From NCBI GenBank assembly GCA_025531455.1, contig JAMYHL010000081.1, forward strand, positions 103,058 to 167,057: a stretch of 64,000 nt of DNA, read 5' to 3'. Positions 33,944 to 45,306 of the stretch are shown in pieces. The notes below the pieces were generated by a model. The model saw only the letters and a program-made list of their open reading frames with translations, was not told the DNA's origin and ran no database searches. The translations under genes and the position numbers were made by a program. How positions within the stretch are numbered: the stretch's first letter is position 1; each line of letters begins with the position of its first letter. Source of the stretch: Apiotrichum sp. Y4204. Taxonomy: Eukaryota; Basidiomycota; Tremellomycetes; Trichosporonales; Trichosporonaceae.

Positions 33944-36900
33944 ATGGAAGTGTTGATGGGAAAGTGGGAGAATGAGACTGGCGTCTAGTGGAGTAGTCGG
34001 GAGGGAATATGAGTGTGTTCAGGACAAGGAGACACACAAAAAACACAGAGAGCGTTTGCGGGGAGGGAGGCGGAGACGGCGGAGCAGAGTGGAGAGCGCA
34101 GCGCGGGGTGCCGCTCTCTCTCCAGGGTGTCGCTCTTCCAGGGTCCACTTTTCCGACATGGCATGCCACAGGGCGCGGGTAAGCCAAATATCCGCATATC
34201 CGAGACCTCCGGGCCACCGGGCCTGCCTCCAAAACATGCAAAAAAGTGTGATGTGATTGATGAGAAGAAATCCGTCATAACGTACATGCAGGTTTCTTTT
34301 GCACATCTTGCGGGGGTTGGAAGGTGGAAGAGCATGATGTCTCTCTCGACACAGCGTCTTTCTCGTCAAAGCTGGATCAGGGAGAACATGGAAGTCTTGA
34401 CTGAACTGATGGGTTTCGCGGATCACTCCCGTCTTGTCCTCCACCATACCAGGACACCACAACTGTCTGAGCTTGCAACAGGACTCGGCAGGTGGTTCAT
34501 ATTAATGCCAGTATCAAAGCGGACAATGATATCGTGGACATGGAGAGATGGCAAGGCTCGAGGCTGGCCAGCAGGATGGGCTCGAGGATGACCCAGCCAG
34601 GTACCCATGTAATTAGAAGCTCGTATTCGTTAATCGCGGTTATCTAACCGGCAATCTATCACCTGCCCACTCTGAACTCGTCATGACTATTACTGACATT
34701 CCTGTGTTTGTTGCCCATTCTCTCAAGTCGGAGCAGGAAGCCCATGAATCGCGCTGGCGACTACGGCCATGAGTTTAGCGAGACGAGGAATGCGCGAAAC
34801 TGCCATGTCATCGCTCCCTTGTGATCGTGTTCTCCCGAGATGAGTCCCCTGGTCAAGTCAACTTCGTTCCCGTCGTCGTGGAGCGTTCTCGCAAAGAGAC
34901 TAGATCGTATATACTATATGGCTACCGACCGGCACGACTGATGCTCCACAGCAGGCTCCACATCCATTTATACGACCATCGCTAATTTCAGTCACATGTC
35001 CCTTCCCGAGCATATGCATGGCAGAATGGCTGACTTTTGAGAAGTGCGCAGTCAGCTAGCTCCACACGGCTACGTTTACGCGATTTGGATCAGTCGGGAC
35101 GTCGGGACATGCGCACATCCCAGGGTCGACCATGTTGGGCGTGCTCTTGGCAAGGCCACGTTGTGCACACGTTAACCGTCAGTAGAGTCTCGAGACTCGA
35201 GGCTGCAAGTCTGCCCCAGTGCCAGACGACCGCATGTTGCAAAACAAAAGATTGTGACTTGGGACTTGATACTGTGATCAGATAGGGAGAGAGAGACGAC
35301 GCATGTGGCCGCGAGGATTATAGTTCTAGTTGCAGGTTCCCGACGCGTGCGTACGCGGTTTGATCGATCGATCACTTGCGAGGGCGCGAGGGGGCCATAT
35401 GGACAATGCCGTTTGGATGTACGTTTGATTATGGTCAAGTGGGTGTCTGTCATGATCTGTCATGCGTCGTTCTGAAGAGGAGACTGCATGGACCTCGACT
35501 GGGATAGCCTTTTTTATAGTCGTGTGTTGCATGTGCAGTCTGTGTCTGGATGTAGAATGGTCAGTCGCCATGTCCATGCCATCCATATGCATCCATGCCA
35601 TGCCAATGTTCAGGTCATTCACCCTCTCTCGAGCTCTCTCGATACTCTTCAGGACATCCAGGAGGCCAGGAGACAATTTGCCAAAAGGTTCATGGATCAT
35701 GTTTCACCCCCAGCGTCCTAACCCTCCCATCCCTCTCAACTCTCCCTCTACAAACCTTGATTTCCCTTCCAACCTGCCAGCCAACACACGCGCGCAAAAG
35801 CTCATCCGACGAGCACAGAAGTGGACCGAGCGCGCTCAGTTCAGGATCGGGGGATCGAAAGACATGCACATACCCCAGAGGATCAAAGCTCTAGAAGCAA
35901 AGGGATATGAGGCAAGACCTGTCAAGGTCTCATGCTTCTGTGGTTCCCAACAACCTGGCGCACAAGGATTGGTGGTTGGTGGTTCCACCGTTCCTCGCCG
36001 TCGCTGTTGTTTTTTTTTTTTTTTTTTTTTTTTTCTCGCGCGTGCATTTTCTCGTCACCATTCCCCATCAGGCATCTCACTAGACAGGGCGGGCCGCGGG
36101 CCTTGGGCCTCGTCGGGGGCCTCAGACGCAGGAACAAGGGGGGGAGCCCATCCAGAGCCGGGTTAGTAGTACTCTTGCCATCTTGGGACACCTGTTGTTC
36201 CTTTTGGTGGTTCTCGTTTGCTGTAATTTCCTGCATGCTCCTGCAGGTCGACAGACGAGACGGACCGTGTCCCCCCCCCTGTCCGCAGCGCGTCCGCAGG
36301 GCTGCAGAGCGTTCTCGGAGCGTTCGCAGTGTTTTAGCACACGGGTGTTTCACCTGATCACCTGCAAGGTGGCGATGAGTTTGAGAGGGACATAAGTAGA
36401 TCCATAGAGGATACCAGTGTAGCGCGTTTCCCGGAATGCTTGTGCAATTGTGCATGTGCAGAGGCGCGTGCTCTGCGTTAGCTGGCGCTCGCGCTGCGCA
36501 CTGCTCGACGCGGTACGTGCTCGCGCTGGAGTGTTTCGTACCAGTGTGCTTGTTACAAGCCACTGCTCGTCGTTCAAATCTTATTACCTGTTGGGAATCG
36601 CCCTGAACGGGAGATGGCCAGGGCGGGCGGCGCGCGCGTGAGCGAGAGGGATCGAGAGGGAGAGACGCCGCGAGTGGCCAGGGACGGACATCAACAAGAC
36701 ATGTTTCGCCAGGGTAGGGAGGGCCAGTGGAGCAGAGCTCACGCTGCAATCAGAGCGAGGAGCCAAGGAGAACGAGGTACTGCATGCTTGATTGCTGTTC
36801 TCTAGCTGTTCTGGGTAATATGTGCTGAGAGACAAGGTACAGCGAGTACCGTGCTTGGGATACTATCGGGTGACCTTGTTGGTTTGTTGTCGTGCTCACC

Positions 36901-37432
36901 TGCAAAGACACTCCTCCCTCTCTCTAGCTCTTATCCAACAACGACAGTCTCGTAGTCGCAGACTCCTTCACTCCACTCTCACTGGCCACTACTGTTCTTT
37001 GTCTCTTTCCATTCTCGTATCGTAATATCGTATCCCGCTCAAGGCTTCTTATCCCTCTCAATTCAATCCTATCAAAGCCTATCCTGCGCTCTCGTCTCGT
37101 GCTCTTGTGCGGCGCGGTACACGGGTCGTTTGCTCGCTAGTTGACAAGTGACAAGTCTGGAAAGGAAATCGTCCTCATCCTGGCCCATCCCTCCCTTCAT
37201 CCTGAATATCTGGATCCACTCTCGGATCCATCCTGTGATCCAGTGTTACAGCTGTCCAGTCCAGTCCAATCCATCCCTCCCCACCTCGACAACTCTTCTC
37301 CCTCCCTGACAACTCGTGCTCGCGACGCGACAACGGCACGACAGCAACGGCCCTCTAGCGCGTCTCTCTCCACCGTCATTTTCACCACGCCCAATCCTCA
37401 CCTCAACCACACACCCCTCTACCGCCCTCTCG
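33944..37432. other. Intergenic between two divergent genes, with poly(T) tract
   Basis: About 3.5 kb lies between the divergent Zn2Cys6 and first BTB-like start codons. A T-run occupies 36010-36034. C/T-rich sequence at 36900-37430 is probably promoter and leader of the + gene. Open frames of up to 275 codons occur (for example across 35922-36749) but cross the homopolymer tract and lack any family motif. No gene is supported. Confidence 0.45.
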
Positions 37433-38883
37433 ATGGCCACCATGACGACTGACAAGCGCGACAAACGCGGGTTCCGACAGAGCTACGACAGTGGCATTGT
37501 CCGCAAGTCGCTTGAGAGCGTCAGCAGTCTCGGCCACGGCCAGCTCAACGGTTTTGTAGGCAGCAGGCGCTTCAGCCGCGACCTCGCCCTCGCGTCGTCA
37601 AACGGCGGCGGCTACGGTCGTAACAGCCCGAACGGCATCAGCTACATTTCCAACGGTATGAGTTACAATTTGTACAACTCGCCTGCGAGCGAGATAAGCA
37701 GCGCGAGCCCAAGCACAAGCACCCACTCGCATTCGCTCTCCCAGTCCACCTCGCCCTCGGCCTACCGCAACCACTACGTCCGCCCGAGCAGCACTACCCC
37801 TGGCAGCGCACCCGGTAGCCCCGAGTCCGTCTCCACTACACCCCCGGACACGCCGCCGTACCGCGTCCCCCGCGCGTTTTCGCCCATGGCCCCGCGTGCA
37901 GGTGCGAACGACAGCGCTAACGGCCACGGAAAAGATACCGACATTGACAACGATGACAGCAAGGCCGACGCGCAAGTTGCGCAAGCCCGGCAAGACCCAG
38001 TAGAAAGCCCGCCGGCATCGCTCCGACGCCTCCCGAGGCCGCTGTCGAACCCGCTCGTGCTCCACCCCGACTTCCGTGGTGACGGCGATGTCGTGCTCGT
38101 CTGCACTAACAAGAAGAATGGCGGCGAGCTCGTCGGCTTTCGCGTCAGCGGGAGTATGCTGAGAATGGCGAGGTGAGAGATGAGAGCATTGGCGACTCGG
38201 AGTATAAGCAATCTAACACCAGCCCAATCCTCGCCGCGCTCCTCGGAGAGAAGAAGCCTGTGACGTCGACGGTGCCGCAGTTTGTCAAGGCGAACGATTC
38301 GCCCGAGGACATGCACGCGTTCCTCCGCCTACTCCGCTTCGGCACACCCTCGCCGACATCCTCGTCGCCCAGCAGCGTGCCGCCCGCGTTCTTCCCTACC
38401 ATTCAACAATATGACGGCATCCAGCGTCTGGCGCTCAAGTACAACGGGTGGTATCCGCGCGCAGTGCTCGACTTCCACGTCGAGCTGCGCGCTTCCGACA
38501 TTGCGAATCGCGTAGGCAAAGATGGTTCAAAAGAAGACATCTTCGCGCTCGTCCGTCTTGCACACTCTCTGCACTCGAGCTTCCTTTGGACAGAGGTGTG
38601 CGACCGCTTGCGCCGCGGATGGTGGCACACGGTGCTTAACCCATGGAAGTTTTCGGAGGACGACGTGGAGGACGTCGGCGAAAGCATATTCTCGCTCCTC
38701 AGCATTCTCGCCAGCGTGGGTAGCCGCGACGGCCTGTACTCGCACATTGACGAGCTCTGCGTGATCTACGAAGGGGGTGCGTACAGCGAGGTTCATGCCG
38801 GCGGTGCTGACTCTGCAGATGGCGAAGTTTCTGTCGCAATGTCTGAGAGACGTGTCGGCCAGTGCCCGACATGTTTGAAGTAG
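37433..38883 (+). CDS. BTB/POZ-like domain protein, tandem copy 1
   Basis: Three exons: 37433-38172, 38223-38776, 38819-38883, giving 452 residues. The N-terminal 200 residues are Ser/Pro-rich and probably disordered. A BTB-like fold follows: HPDFRGDGDVVLVC, FRVSGSMLRMAR|S, PQFVKANDSPEDMHAFLRLLRFG, then LALKYNGWYPRAVLDFHVE and a helical BACK-like tail. BTB domains mediate dimerisation and often recruit cullin-3 ligases; the partner here is unknown. The intron within the LRxxS motif is phase 2 and the second is phase 1, as in the next two genes. The tiny last exon (21 residues) diverges from the other copies, so its reading is less certain. The start at 37433 could equally be the ATG nine bases later. 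Confidence 0.78.
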
Positions 38884-39555
38884 CCGGGTGGAATGTGAGT
38901 TGTACATGCCGCGCCGGGCGCGCGTGCCGCGTCCGCATACCGCCAACTGCGCAAGAGCGCCAGCCGCGTCGATGCAGCAGATGCAGCGTTGCGCGCCAGC
39001 CAGGCGCCCAAAGCCAAGACGAATGAGACATGCAAGACACAGCCCTGACAACAGATACGCCTTACGCCACTGGCACTGGACAGATAAGGAAACGGATACC
39101 GATTCAGTTTCCGGACATTGATTCTCACGACTTTTCTTCACGACCCTCCTCCTCTTTCGTCTCGACGCGCGCCGTCTCTCGTGTAACTGTGTATCACATG
39201 GCGCGCGTCAGATCGTTTACAGCGAACGTGCAACGCGACGCTCGCCACCAAAACGCCCGGTCAGCGCTCCTGTCGCATCCAGCAATGTCGAGTTCGTCTC
39301 ACTCCTCGACACGACGGCGCGCACTGACCACCCAATTCCCGAACACGGACCCTCGCCACGATCTGGTCTCTCTTTTCTCCCACCTTTACCCCCTGCCGCA
39401 TCCGCACAGCCATGTACTGCGCCTGGCGAGCTCGAGCACCACCCGTCCTGCCGTGCTCGACGTGGCCGCTGTTGTACAGTATGTATATGCACATTGGTCG
39501 TCAAAGATAATCTCCTTTGTTGCTCTCCATTTGCAGTTGACTGCTTATTGTCTCC
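38884..39555. other. Spacer between BTB-like copies 1 and 2
   Basis: Holds the 3' flank of copy 1 and the promoter of copy 2. Nothing else can be supported. Confidence 0.5.
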
Positions 39556-40448
39556 ATGACCTCCGTAGCCACCTCGGCCGCCTCCTTCGTCTCCGCCCCG
39601 GGCGGCGAATACTTTGTCGACCCGGATATGCCGCCCACGCCACCGCCGCGCTCCCCGCCAGTGCCCAAGGGCTTCATGGCTCCGCACCCCTACCTTTTGC
39701 AGAACCCGAAACTGCAACTGCACCCGGACTTTCCCGCCACCACAGACGGCGACGTGGTCGTGGTGTGCCACGATGGCCAAAGCGAGGTCGGCTTCCGTGT
39801 GCTGAGCAACGTTCTCCGCGCCTCGAGGTGAGTGGCGAACTGCGATGCGGAACGGGTAGTGGTCTCACACCAGCGGCGTGTTTGTGCAAGAGCTGCAGAA
39901 GGCTGCCGTCGTGCGCTCCGGCATGATTCTCGCCCCCGACACCGCAGACGACATGCACGCAGTCCTGCGCTTCCTATACATCGGCCACCCGCGCTTCCCC
40001 CCCTTCTTCCCAACCCTCGAACAATATCTCTCCCTGCTGGCGTTTTCGGCAGCGTACGCGCCTCCGCCCTCCCTCCGCTCCATTCTGCACGCCATGCTCG
40101 ACCGCGATGCGCCGCGCCTCGCGCAGAGCATGACCCCCGAAACGCTCCCTCAGCTTCTCGAAGTGGCGCACCGTCTCCGTTCTGAGCGTCTTTGGGAGCA
40201 GATCATCAAAGCGGCGCCAGCGGGGAGCATGCTCTACGACCCGTGGGGTGCGGAGGTGGGCTTCCAGCTCTGGAGCGTCCTGCTCCTCATCGCGCGCGTG
40301 AGGGGACTGCTGGTGGAGATGGACGAGCTGGTGGTGACTTATCCTGATGGTGAGTGCCTTTTTTCGATGTAGGTTGCTGATCCTAGCGCGCACGATTGTG
40401 GTCGCGGCTCGCGATGGACGCGTGCGTGTCGAGCATGCACTCGTGTGA
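39556..40448 (+). CDS. BTB/POZ-like domain protein, tandem copy 2
   Basis: Three exons: 39556-39827, 39874-40349, 40387-40448, giving 269 residues. Compared with copy 1 it lacks the long disordered N terminus. It starts MTSVATSAASFVSAPGGE, followed quickly by HPDFPATTDGDVVVVCHDG, GFRVLSNVLRAS|SGVFVQEL, SGMILAPDTADDMHAVLRFLYIG and a helical tail. These correspond to the BTB core strands, the dimer helix and the acidic D-D-M-H-A block shared with copy 1. The last exon (ARTIVVAARDGRVRVEHALV) aligns in position with the last exon of copy 3. No catalytic residues are expected. Function unknown; likely a protein-interaction module. Confidence 0.8.
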
Positions 40449-40901
40449 TCGTGTGAGGCGAGGCGCGGGTCGCCGTCTGGGAGTTCGAATAAAGTGCTCG
40501 CGAGTGAGATACTATGCGTTTGGAAGAGAATGTACATATAATGCTTACTCTGAGGGTGCAATAGGGCAGTTGATTCGGCGAAGGCCTTTGGGTGAGGGCG
40601 ATCGTGTGCGCATAGAGTTGTCGGTGTCTCTCTGCGGCCTTGGATGTTCGACGACAGCGACACTCGTGTTCCAATCTGTTCCAGACTGACACGCCAGAAC
40701 CCAGAGCAGATTGAACAGAAAGACTCTTTGGATCTTTGGTGTTGCAGACAAGGTGCTGCGCAGCTCACCAGTGGCGGAGGGGTGACGATAGCTGGCTGAC
40801 TGGACCATTGGACGGACAGTCCTTTCGTTTGCTTCCCTCACAAAACATTGACAGTATAAATAAACTCAACATTGTCATTTCATTCTCCCCATCTCGCCAT
40901 C
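40449..40901. other. Spacer between BTB-like copies 2 and 3
   Basis: Downstream flank of copy 2 and promoter of copy 3, with an AT-rich TATAAATAAA-like stretch at 40855-40865 close to the start codon. No gene. Confidence 0.5.
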
Positions 40902-41890
40902 ATGCACGACCCGGCCTCGCCCTCGCCGGCGCGCCTCTCCCCCTCGGCGACGATCATGGGCCTGTCGGCACTGGCCTCTCCCGAGGGCCCTACGAAAGCG
41001 AACCCCACTCCGCGCACCCCCGACCGCCCCCGTGTCGCTGAACACCCGCTCTCCACGCCCCGTCCTAGTCGCCACCCCGCGCGGATGCAACACACGCGCT
41101 CGCACTCCATCTCCATGCTCTCCGCCATGGCGCGCCCCTCGCGGCACAAACGGCAGGGCACGCTCGCCGCCGATCTCCTTCTCTCCCGCGCCACCCCGGA
41201 CGTCCACCCCGAGTTTTGTTTTGGTGATGCCATGATTGTGTGTAAGAGTATCGCGTTTCGGATTCCTGCGGCGATTCTCCGCGATGCCTGGTGAGTGCGA
41301 GACTATTTTACCCAAGCTCATCTTAGCAACATCTTTGGGGACCTCACTCCCGGTCGCCCGATTCCCGTCGATCAGGAAGAGGAGGACGTGCTTGCCTTCT
41401 TGCGCTTTATCACTGCCAACCCCGCCACTCTTGACCTCGACCTCTCGGTCGTTCGGAGCGTCCAGACGATTCTTATCGTGTGGCACGCTAAGATGACCAT
41501 CGCCGTCTCGTTGTGCGAGTACGTCGCAATGCACGCTGCGCGTCTCATCGAGTGCCCTCCGGACCAGAGGAAAGTGAGGGAAATTGTCCATGCCATCGCG
41601 GATATGCGGTTTGTTGAGCTCTGGGCCGCCCTCGTTGAACGGCTCCGCGGGGACGCGGAGTGGCGCGCGTTCCTCGACCCCGCAAAGTTCACGGCGGAGG
41701 AAGCGGAAAAGATGGGCGCCCTGGCCCTCGGCGCGCTCACCTTCATCCTCGGCGGCGACCTCGATGCGTGTGCAGTGTACCGCGATGAGAGTAAGTGACT
41801 ATAACAATTGGGCTGACGACAGATAACCTCTTCCTCATCGTGCGCACGCTCGGGCACCACCAGGCGCTGTATGCCGATAACATGCTGTAG
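40902..41890 (+). CDS. BTB/POZ-like domain protein, tandem copy 3
   Basis: Three exons: 40902-41290, 41327-41790, 41823-41890, giving 306 residues. The N terminus is Ser/Pro/Arg-rich. The core reads HPEFCFGDAMIVCKSIAFRIPAAILRDA|C, then VDQEEEDVLAFLRFI and a long helical region (IVWHAKMTIAVSLCEYV, then MRFVELWAALVERL). The first intron interrupts the same LRxx(S/C) codon in the same phase as in copies 1 and 2, although the protein has diverged most. The final exon codes NLFLIVRTLGHHQALYADNML. A tandem-duplication origin for the three genes is well supported. Biochemical role is not known. Confidence 0.78.
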
Positions 41891-42212
41891 TTCACCGTGT
41901 CTTTTGTTCGTCCTTTGTTCAGTGCTACCCTCCATACTTGTCATGCAAGGCGTTCTTGTCCTCCTCCTCCTGCGAGTGTGGTTCTGTATGTGTTGAGAGT
42001 CTGAGCTGCATGATGCATACACACGATGCACATGCTCATTGTGTGCTTGCCGGCCGCTCGCTGCCGCCACACACCTGCCATGTCTGCCACAAGCGGCTTA
42101 GCGGTCGCCACCCAAAATACTCCCGCTCCACACAATGCAGTCACCACCGTCACCACCACACAGTCTTCCGTTCCTCCATTCACTCTTCTTTCCATCATCC
42201 TCCCCACCACCG
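41891..42212. other. Spacer between BTB-like copy 3 and TFA2
   Basis: Short intergenic region with the TFA2 promoter; the bases just upstream of its ATG are rich in CA and CT. No separate gene. Confidence 0.5.
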
Positions 42213-43713
42213 ATGTCGTTCCTCAAACGCAAATCGCCGTACGGGTCCGCGTCGCCTGCGCCGGGGAGCCGCGCTGCGAGTGCCGGCGTCAAACTGGAGG
42301 GGGACGCGAAGAGGGCAAGGGGTGAGTAGCGATAGTGGTGATGGGTCTGCTGCTCCGCGTTATGCGCCTTCTCCTTCTCCACTCTCTCCGGCCCTGCTGT
42401 CTCGTTTTGCGCCCAGCAGGTCTCGATTGCTTCATTCTCACCCACTAACCTCAGGCCTGGGCGGCACGCCAAGCGGCTCGCACTTCAACTTCTCAGATCC
42501 GCGAACAGTCGTCCTTGAGCTGCGCTCGTACTTGAAGGTGGGTATGCGAAGAGGGGGACCGGGGATATATCTGAGCTACTTTGCTTTCATCATATTGGAT
42601 GCCCGCTGTTTCCTCGCGCACTCGTTCACCTGCTCTGTTTACTCATTCCAGGATCGCATTACGCTGCCGTGGTCGGACGCCTTCTTCCATGTGCAGGAGA
42701 AGAGTCCTGGCGTGGACCCCGACGCCGTGCTCGAGATGCTCAAGAAGATGGATCGCGTCAAGTTTAATGAGGTAAACCAGGTGTTTACGTATGAGGTGCG
42801 TAGCGGGTGTTTCTTGTTCTTTAACACCCGTCGCCCCCACTAATGCCCCATTGCAGCCCGAGATTGTCCTTCGGACGCAGTCGGACCTCCGCAGCCACAT
42901 CCGCACGAACACGACATGGGAGAAGACGCACGGCGTGCCGTACAAGGCTCTGCGCGAGCTTGTTCCGCAAGGCCTGGAGCTGACGTCCATGATAGACGAG
43001 CTGGAAAAGGACGGCCAGATCTTGATTCTGCGCTCGTTGACTGGCAAGCTCAAGGACGCGCCGCTACCCGAGCTCGGGCGGGAGAACGCGTGGGGCGAGC
43101 GCCTGAATGCCGGCGGGCCCGAGCGTTGGCGCACCATCTTCTGGGACGACCTCAAGGAGCGCAACCGCACGGCACCGCGAGCCGAGGACGGTGCGTTCAG
43201 AGCATGGAAGAGCAAGGGCGGCACTGATAGCAGAGTTCATCTTTGCGTGGGCGGACGTGCGCATCGCCGAGACGGACGACGTCGCCAAGCTGCTCGAAGG
43301 GCGTACGTTACTGCGTGACTTTGACTGTGACTGTGAACTGACGCTGTTATCTTATCTCGGAACTACATGGTCGTTCATTCCTTTTCCTGCAATTCCCCTC
43401 CCCAACTCATTTTCCTTTCTCTCGCAGAGGACCTCAAGGCCAGCTCGGTGGTGGCAGCGCCGGTCAAGAAGGACAAGGGGCCGGACAAGAAGAAGAAGAA
43501 GCGTGGACGCGTGCTCAAGATCACCAACTCGCACATGAAGGACTATGTGAGTGTCGATTCTGCGCGGTGTGGGCCATGGTTGGCTGCAGCTAGGTTCCCG
43601 CTCAGCCAAAACCCACAGGCCCAAAGCACCCTTATCGCTCTCTCCACTCTCGCTACTTGACACTGACACTGCAGGGCATCGACTTTTCGCAAGAGTACGA
43701 GGCGCCGTCGTAG
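42213..43713 (+). CDS. TFA2: Transcription initiation factor IIE subunit beta (Tfa2)
   Basis: Subunit of TFIIE, which recruits and regulates TFIIH at Pol II promoters. Seven exons: 42213-42321, 42455-42537, 42652-42795, 42857-43190, 43234-43302, 43428-43546, 43675-43713, giving 298 residues. Joins restore the family: FNFSDPRTVVLELRSYLK|DRITLPWSDAF, FNEVNQVFTYE|PEIVLRTQSDL and GVPYKALRELVPQGLELTSM with ILILRSL (tandem winged helices). A basic KKDKGPDKKKKKRGR tail follows and the protein ends GIDFSQEYEAPS. The length is close to the usual 290-330 residues. The exon 5/6 junction (EG|Q|DLKAS) is the least certain, since the donor GTACGT is used only once in this window. Nuclear, essential in yeast. 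Confidence 0.9.
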
Positions 43714-45306
43714 ATGTAGAAACACAATCTCCATACAGGCTGTATCATGTATTTTTATTTCGTGTCTTTCAACTCCCCTTTATCTATTCAGGGGCACGAG
43801 ATGGTGTGATTGTTCTGATATGTTCCTGCTATTTGTTTTTGTTATTGCGTCACACAACAACAAATGGATGGGCTCCCAAGGCACTGGTCTGTCTCGCCAC
43901 AGCGTCTGGTGACCTGGTGACCTTCGGGATGATGTAAATGATGACCTCTGGATGATGCGGGACTGTGGTACTGGGGTCTTCACTTCTGCATGCAGATTCG
44001 GTCTTGCCCATGGCATAAGGCAGCAAGTGCAAGCCGCGCCCGCGAGCCCAGTGGCTGATCTTCCGCGGTCTGGACCAGAGCTCTGGAGTTGGAGAAGGCG
44101 GTGGAGTAGATTTTTTTTTGCTTTCCAGCAGTGAGCGCCATTAGCTTTGGGTCCAGCTTTCTAGTTGTATTCATTACAACCTCGGCCCGACCCGCCCATC
44201 GATAGTCAGTTCTAATAAGTTGTTGTATTGCTCAGTTTTTTTTCCTGATGACTCTTCCTAATACATTTTCCTAATGCTGCGGGATTTGTTTGTGCCGTGC
44301 CACACTCTGTGGGTGTATTGTTTTTGTTTTGATGAGCAAGAAGTGGAGGGGATCGGGAGATGAGGTGTAAATATTTGTGTTGATAATATAGCATCCCTCC
44401 AACCACAATCACTGCAGCGTACAGTGGGGAATCTCTCTCTCGCTGCCCCTCCCCTCCTCCCTCCCCTCTCCCTCTGTTCTCTCTCTTGTTGCGACCACTC
44501 TTTCCGAACAACATCACCAACCACCCTCTGCTCACCACCACTCCCACCCCCTCCCCCATCAGAGCAGAAGCACTCCCCAACCCCTTCCGTAGCTCCCAAG
44601 CCGGAGCTCAACTGTCTGTACATACTCCTCTCAACTTCACCCTCATCTCACTCTCCTTGCATCAACAAACTGTGCCCCTCCCTCCACCGGGCACTGAAAA
44701 CACCACTCAGCCAGCCAGCCACCGGAGCAACTGTCCCACTCCCATCCTCCATCCACCTCTCTCCAACCCGCCCGACGTCGTCTGCCGTCCGCAAGATCGA
44801 ACCCGCTCCGTCGTATCGACTACCGTGCAGCTATCAACCGTGGCGTCGGCCACCAATATGGCTCAACTCGCAGCCACAAGAGTGAGTTTGTTATTGTGGT
44901 GTGGTGTGGTTTTTTCCCTGTGGGCCTCTGTCGTCTGTCGGTTTTATCTCCTTTTTGTTGTGACCTCTGTTGTTTTCACAGATAATAGAGAACAGCAGCG
45001 GGCACACAGGCCATGGTGGCTATCTGTGGACGGGGCTGGAGCTTGGTACGGGATTGACTGCTGGGCACTGCGTACGCTTGTTCAGCTTTCAGCACCAGCG
45101 GGGCTCCCGTGCTTGTTGTTTTCACCCAGTTTCGACACATCACATTCTTCCCCCGCCGGCCACCGCCCAGTCCAGAGCCCACAGGGGGGCAACCCTTTTC
45201 ACTCCAACAACAACAACAATGCTACATCTTGCATCGTGCATGCACGCAAACACACGCTGACAACTAGGGAGACCCCCGTACGCCAGACGACGTGACACCG
45301 ACAGCG
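43714..45306. other. Intergenic and probable forkhead-gene leader
   Basis: The section 44420-44850 is strongly pyrimidine-rich on the + strand (TCTC/CCCTCC), typical of long fungal promoters and 5' leaders. An ATG at 44858 followed by a good donor at 44882 and acceptor at 44981 suggests a leader intron or an extra 5' coding exon of the forkhead gene. No separate gene is supported. Confidence 0.45.

Noticed and set aside
34013..34591. 192-codon + strand frame upstream of the Zn2Cys6 gene
   Set aside because: No motif, no introns and weak codon pattern; it fits random open frame in GC-rich DNA.
36540..36600. GTTCAAATC word like a tRNA T-loop
   Set aside because: Flanking bases cannot form the T stem or an acceptor stem.
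35922..36749. 275-codon minus-strand frame
   Set aside because: It crosses the 25-base homopolymer as poly-Lys and has no family resemblance.
40875..41591. 238-codon antisense frame over BTB-like copy 3
   Set aside because: Opposite a spliced gene with conserved intron positions; no motif of its own.
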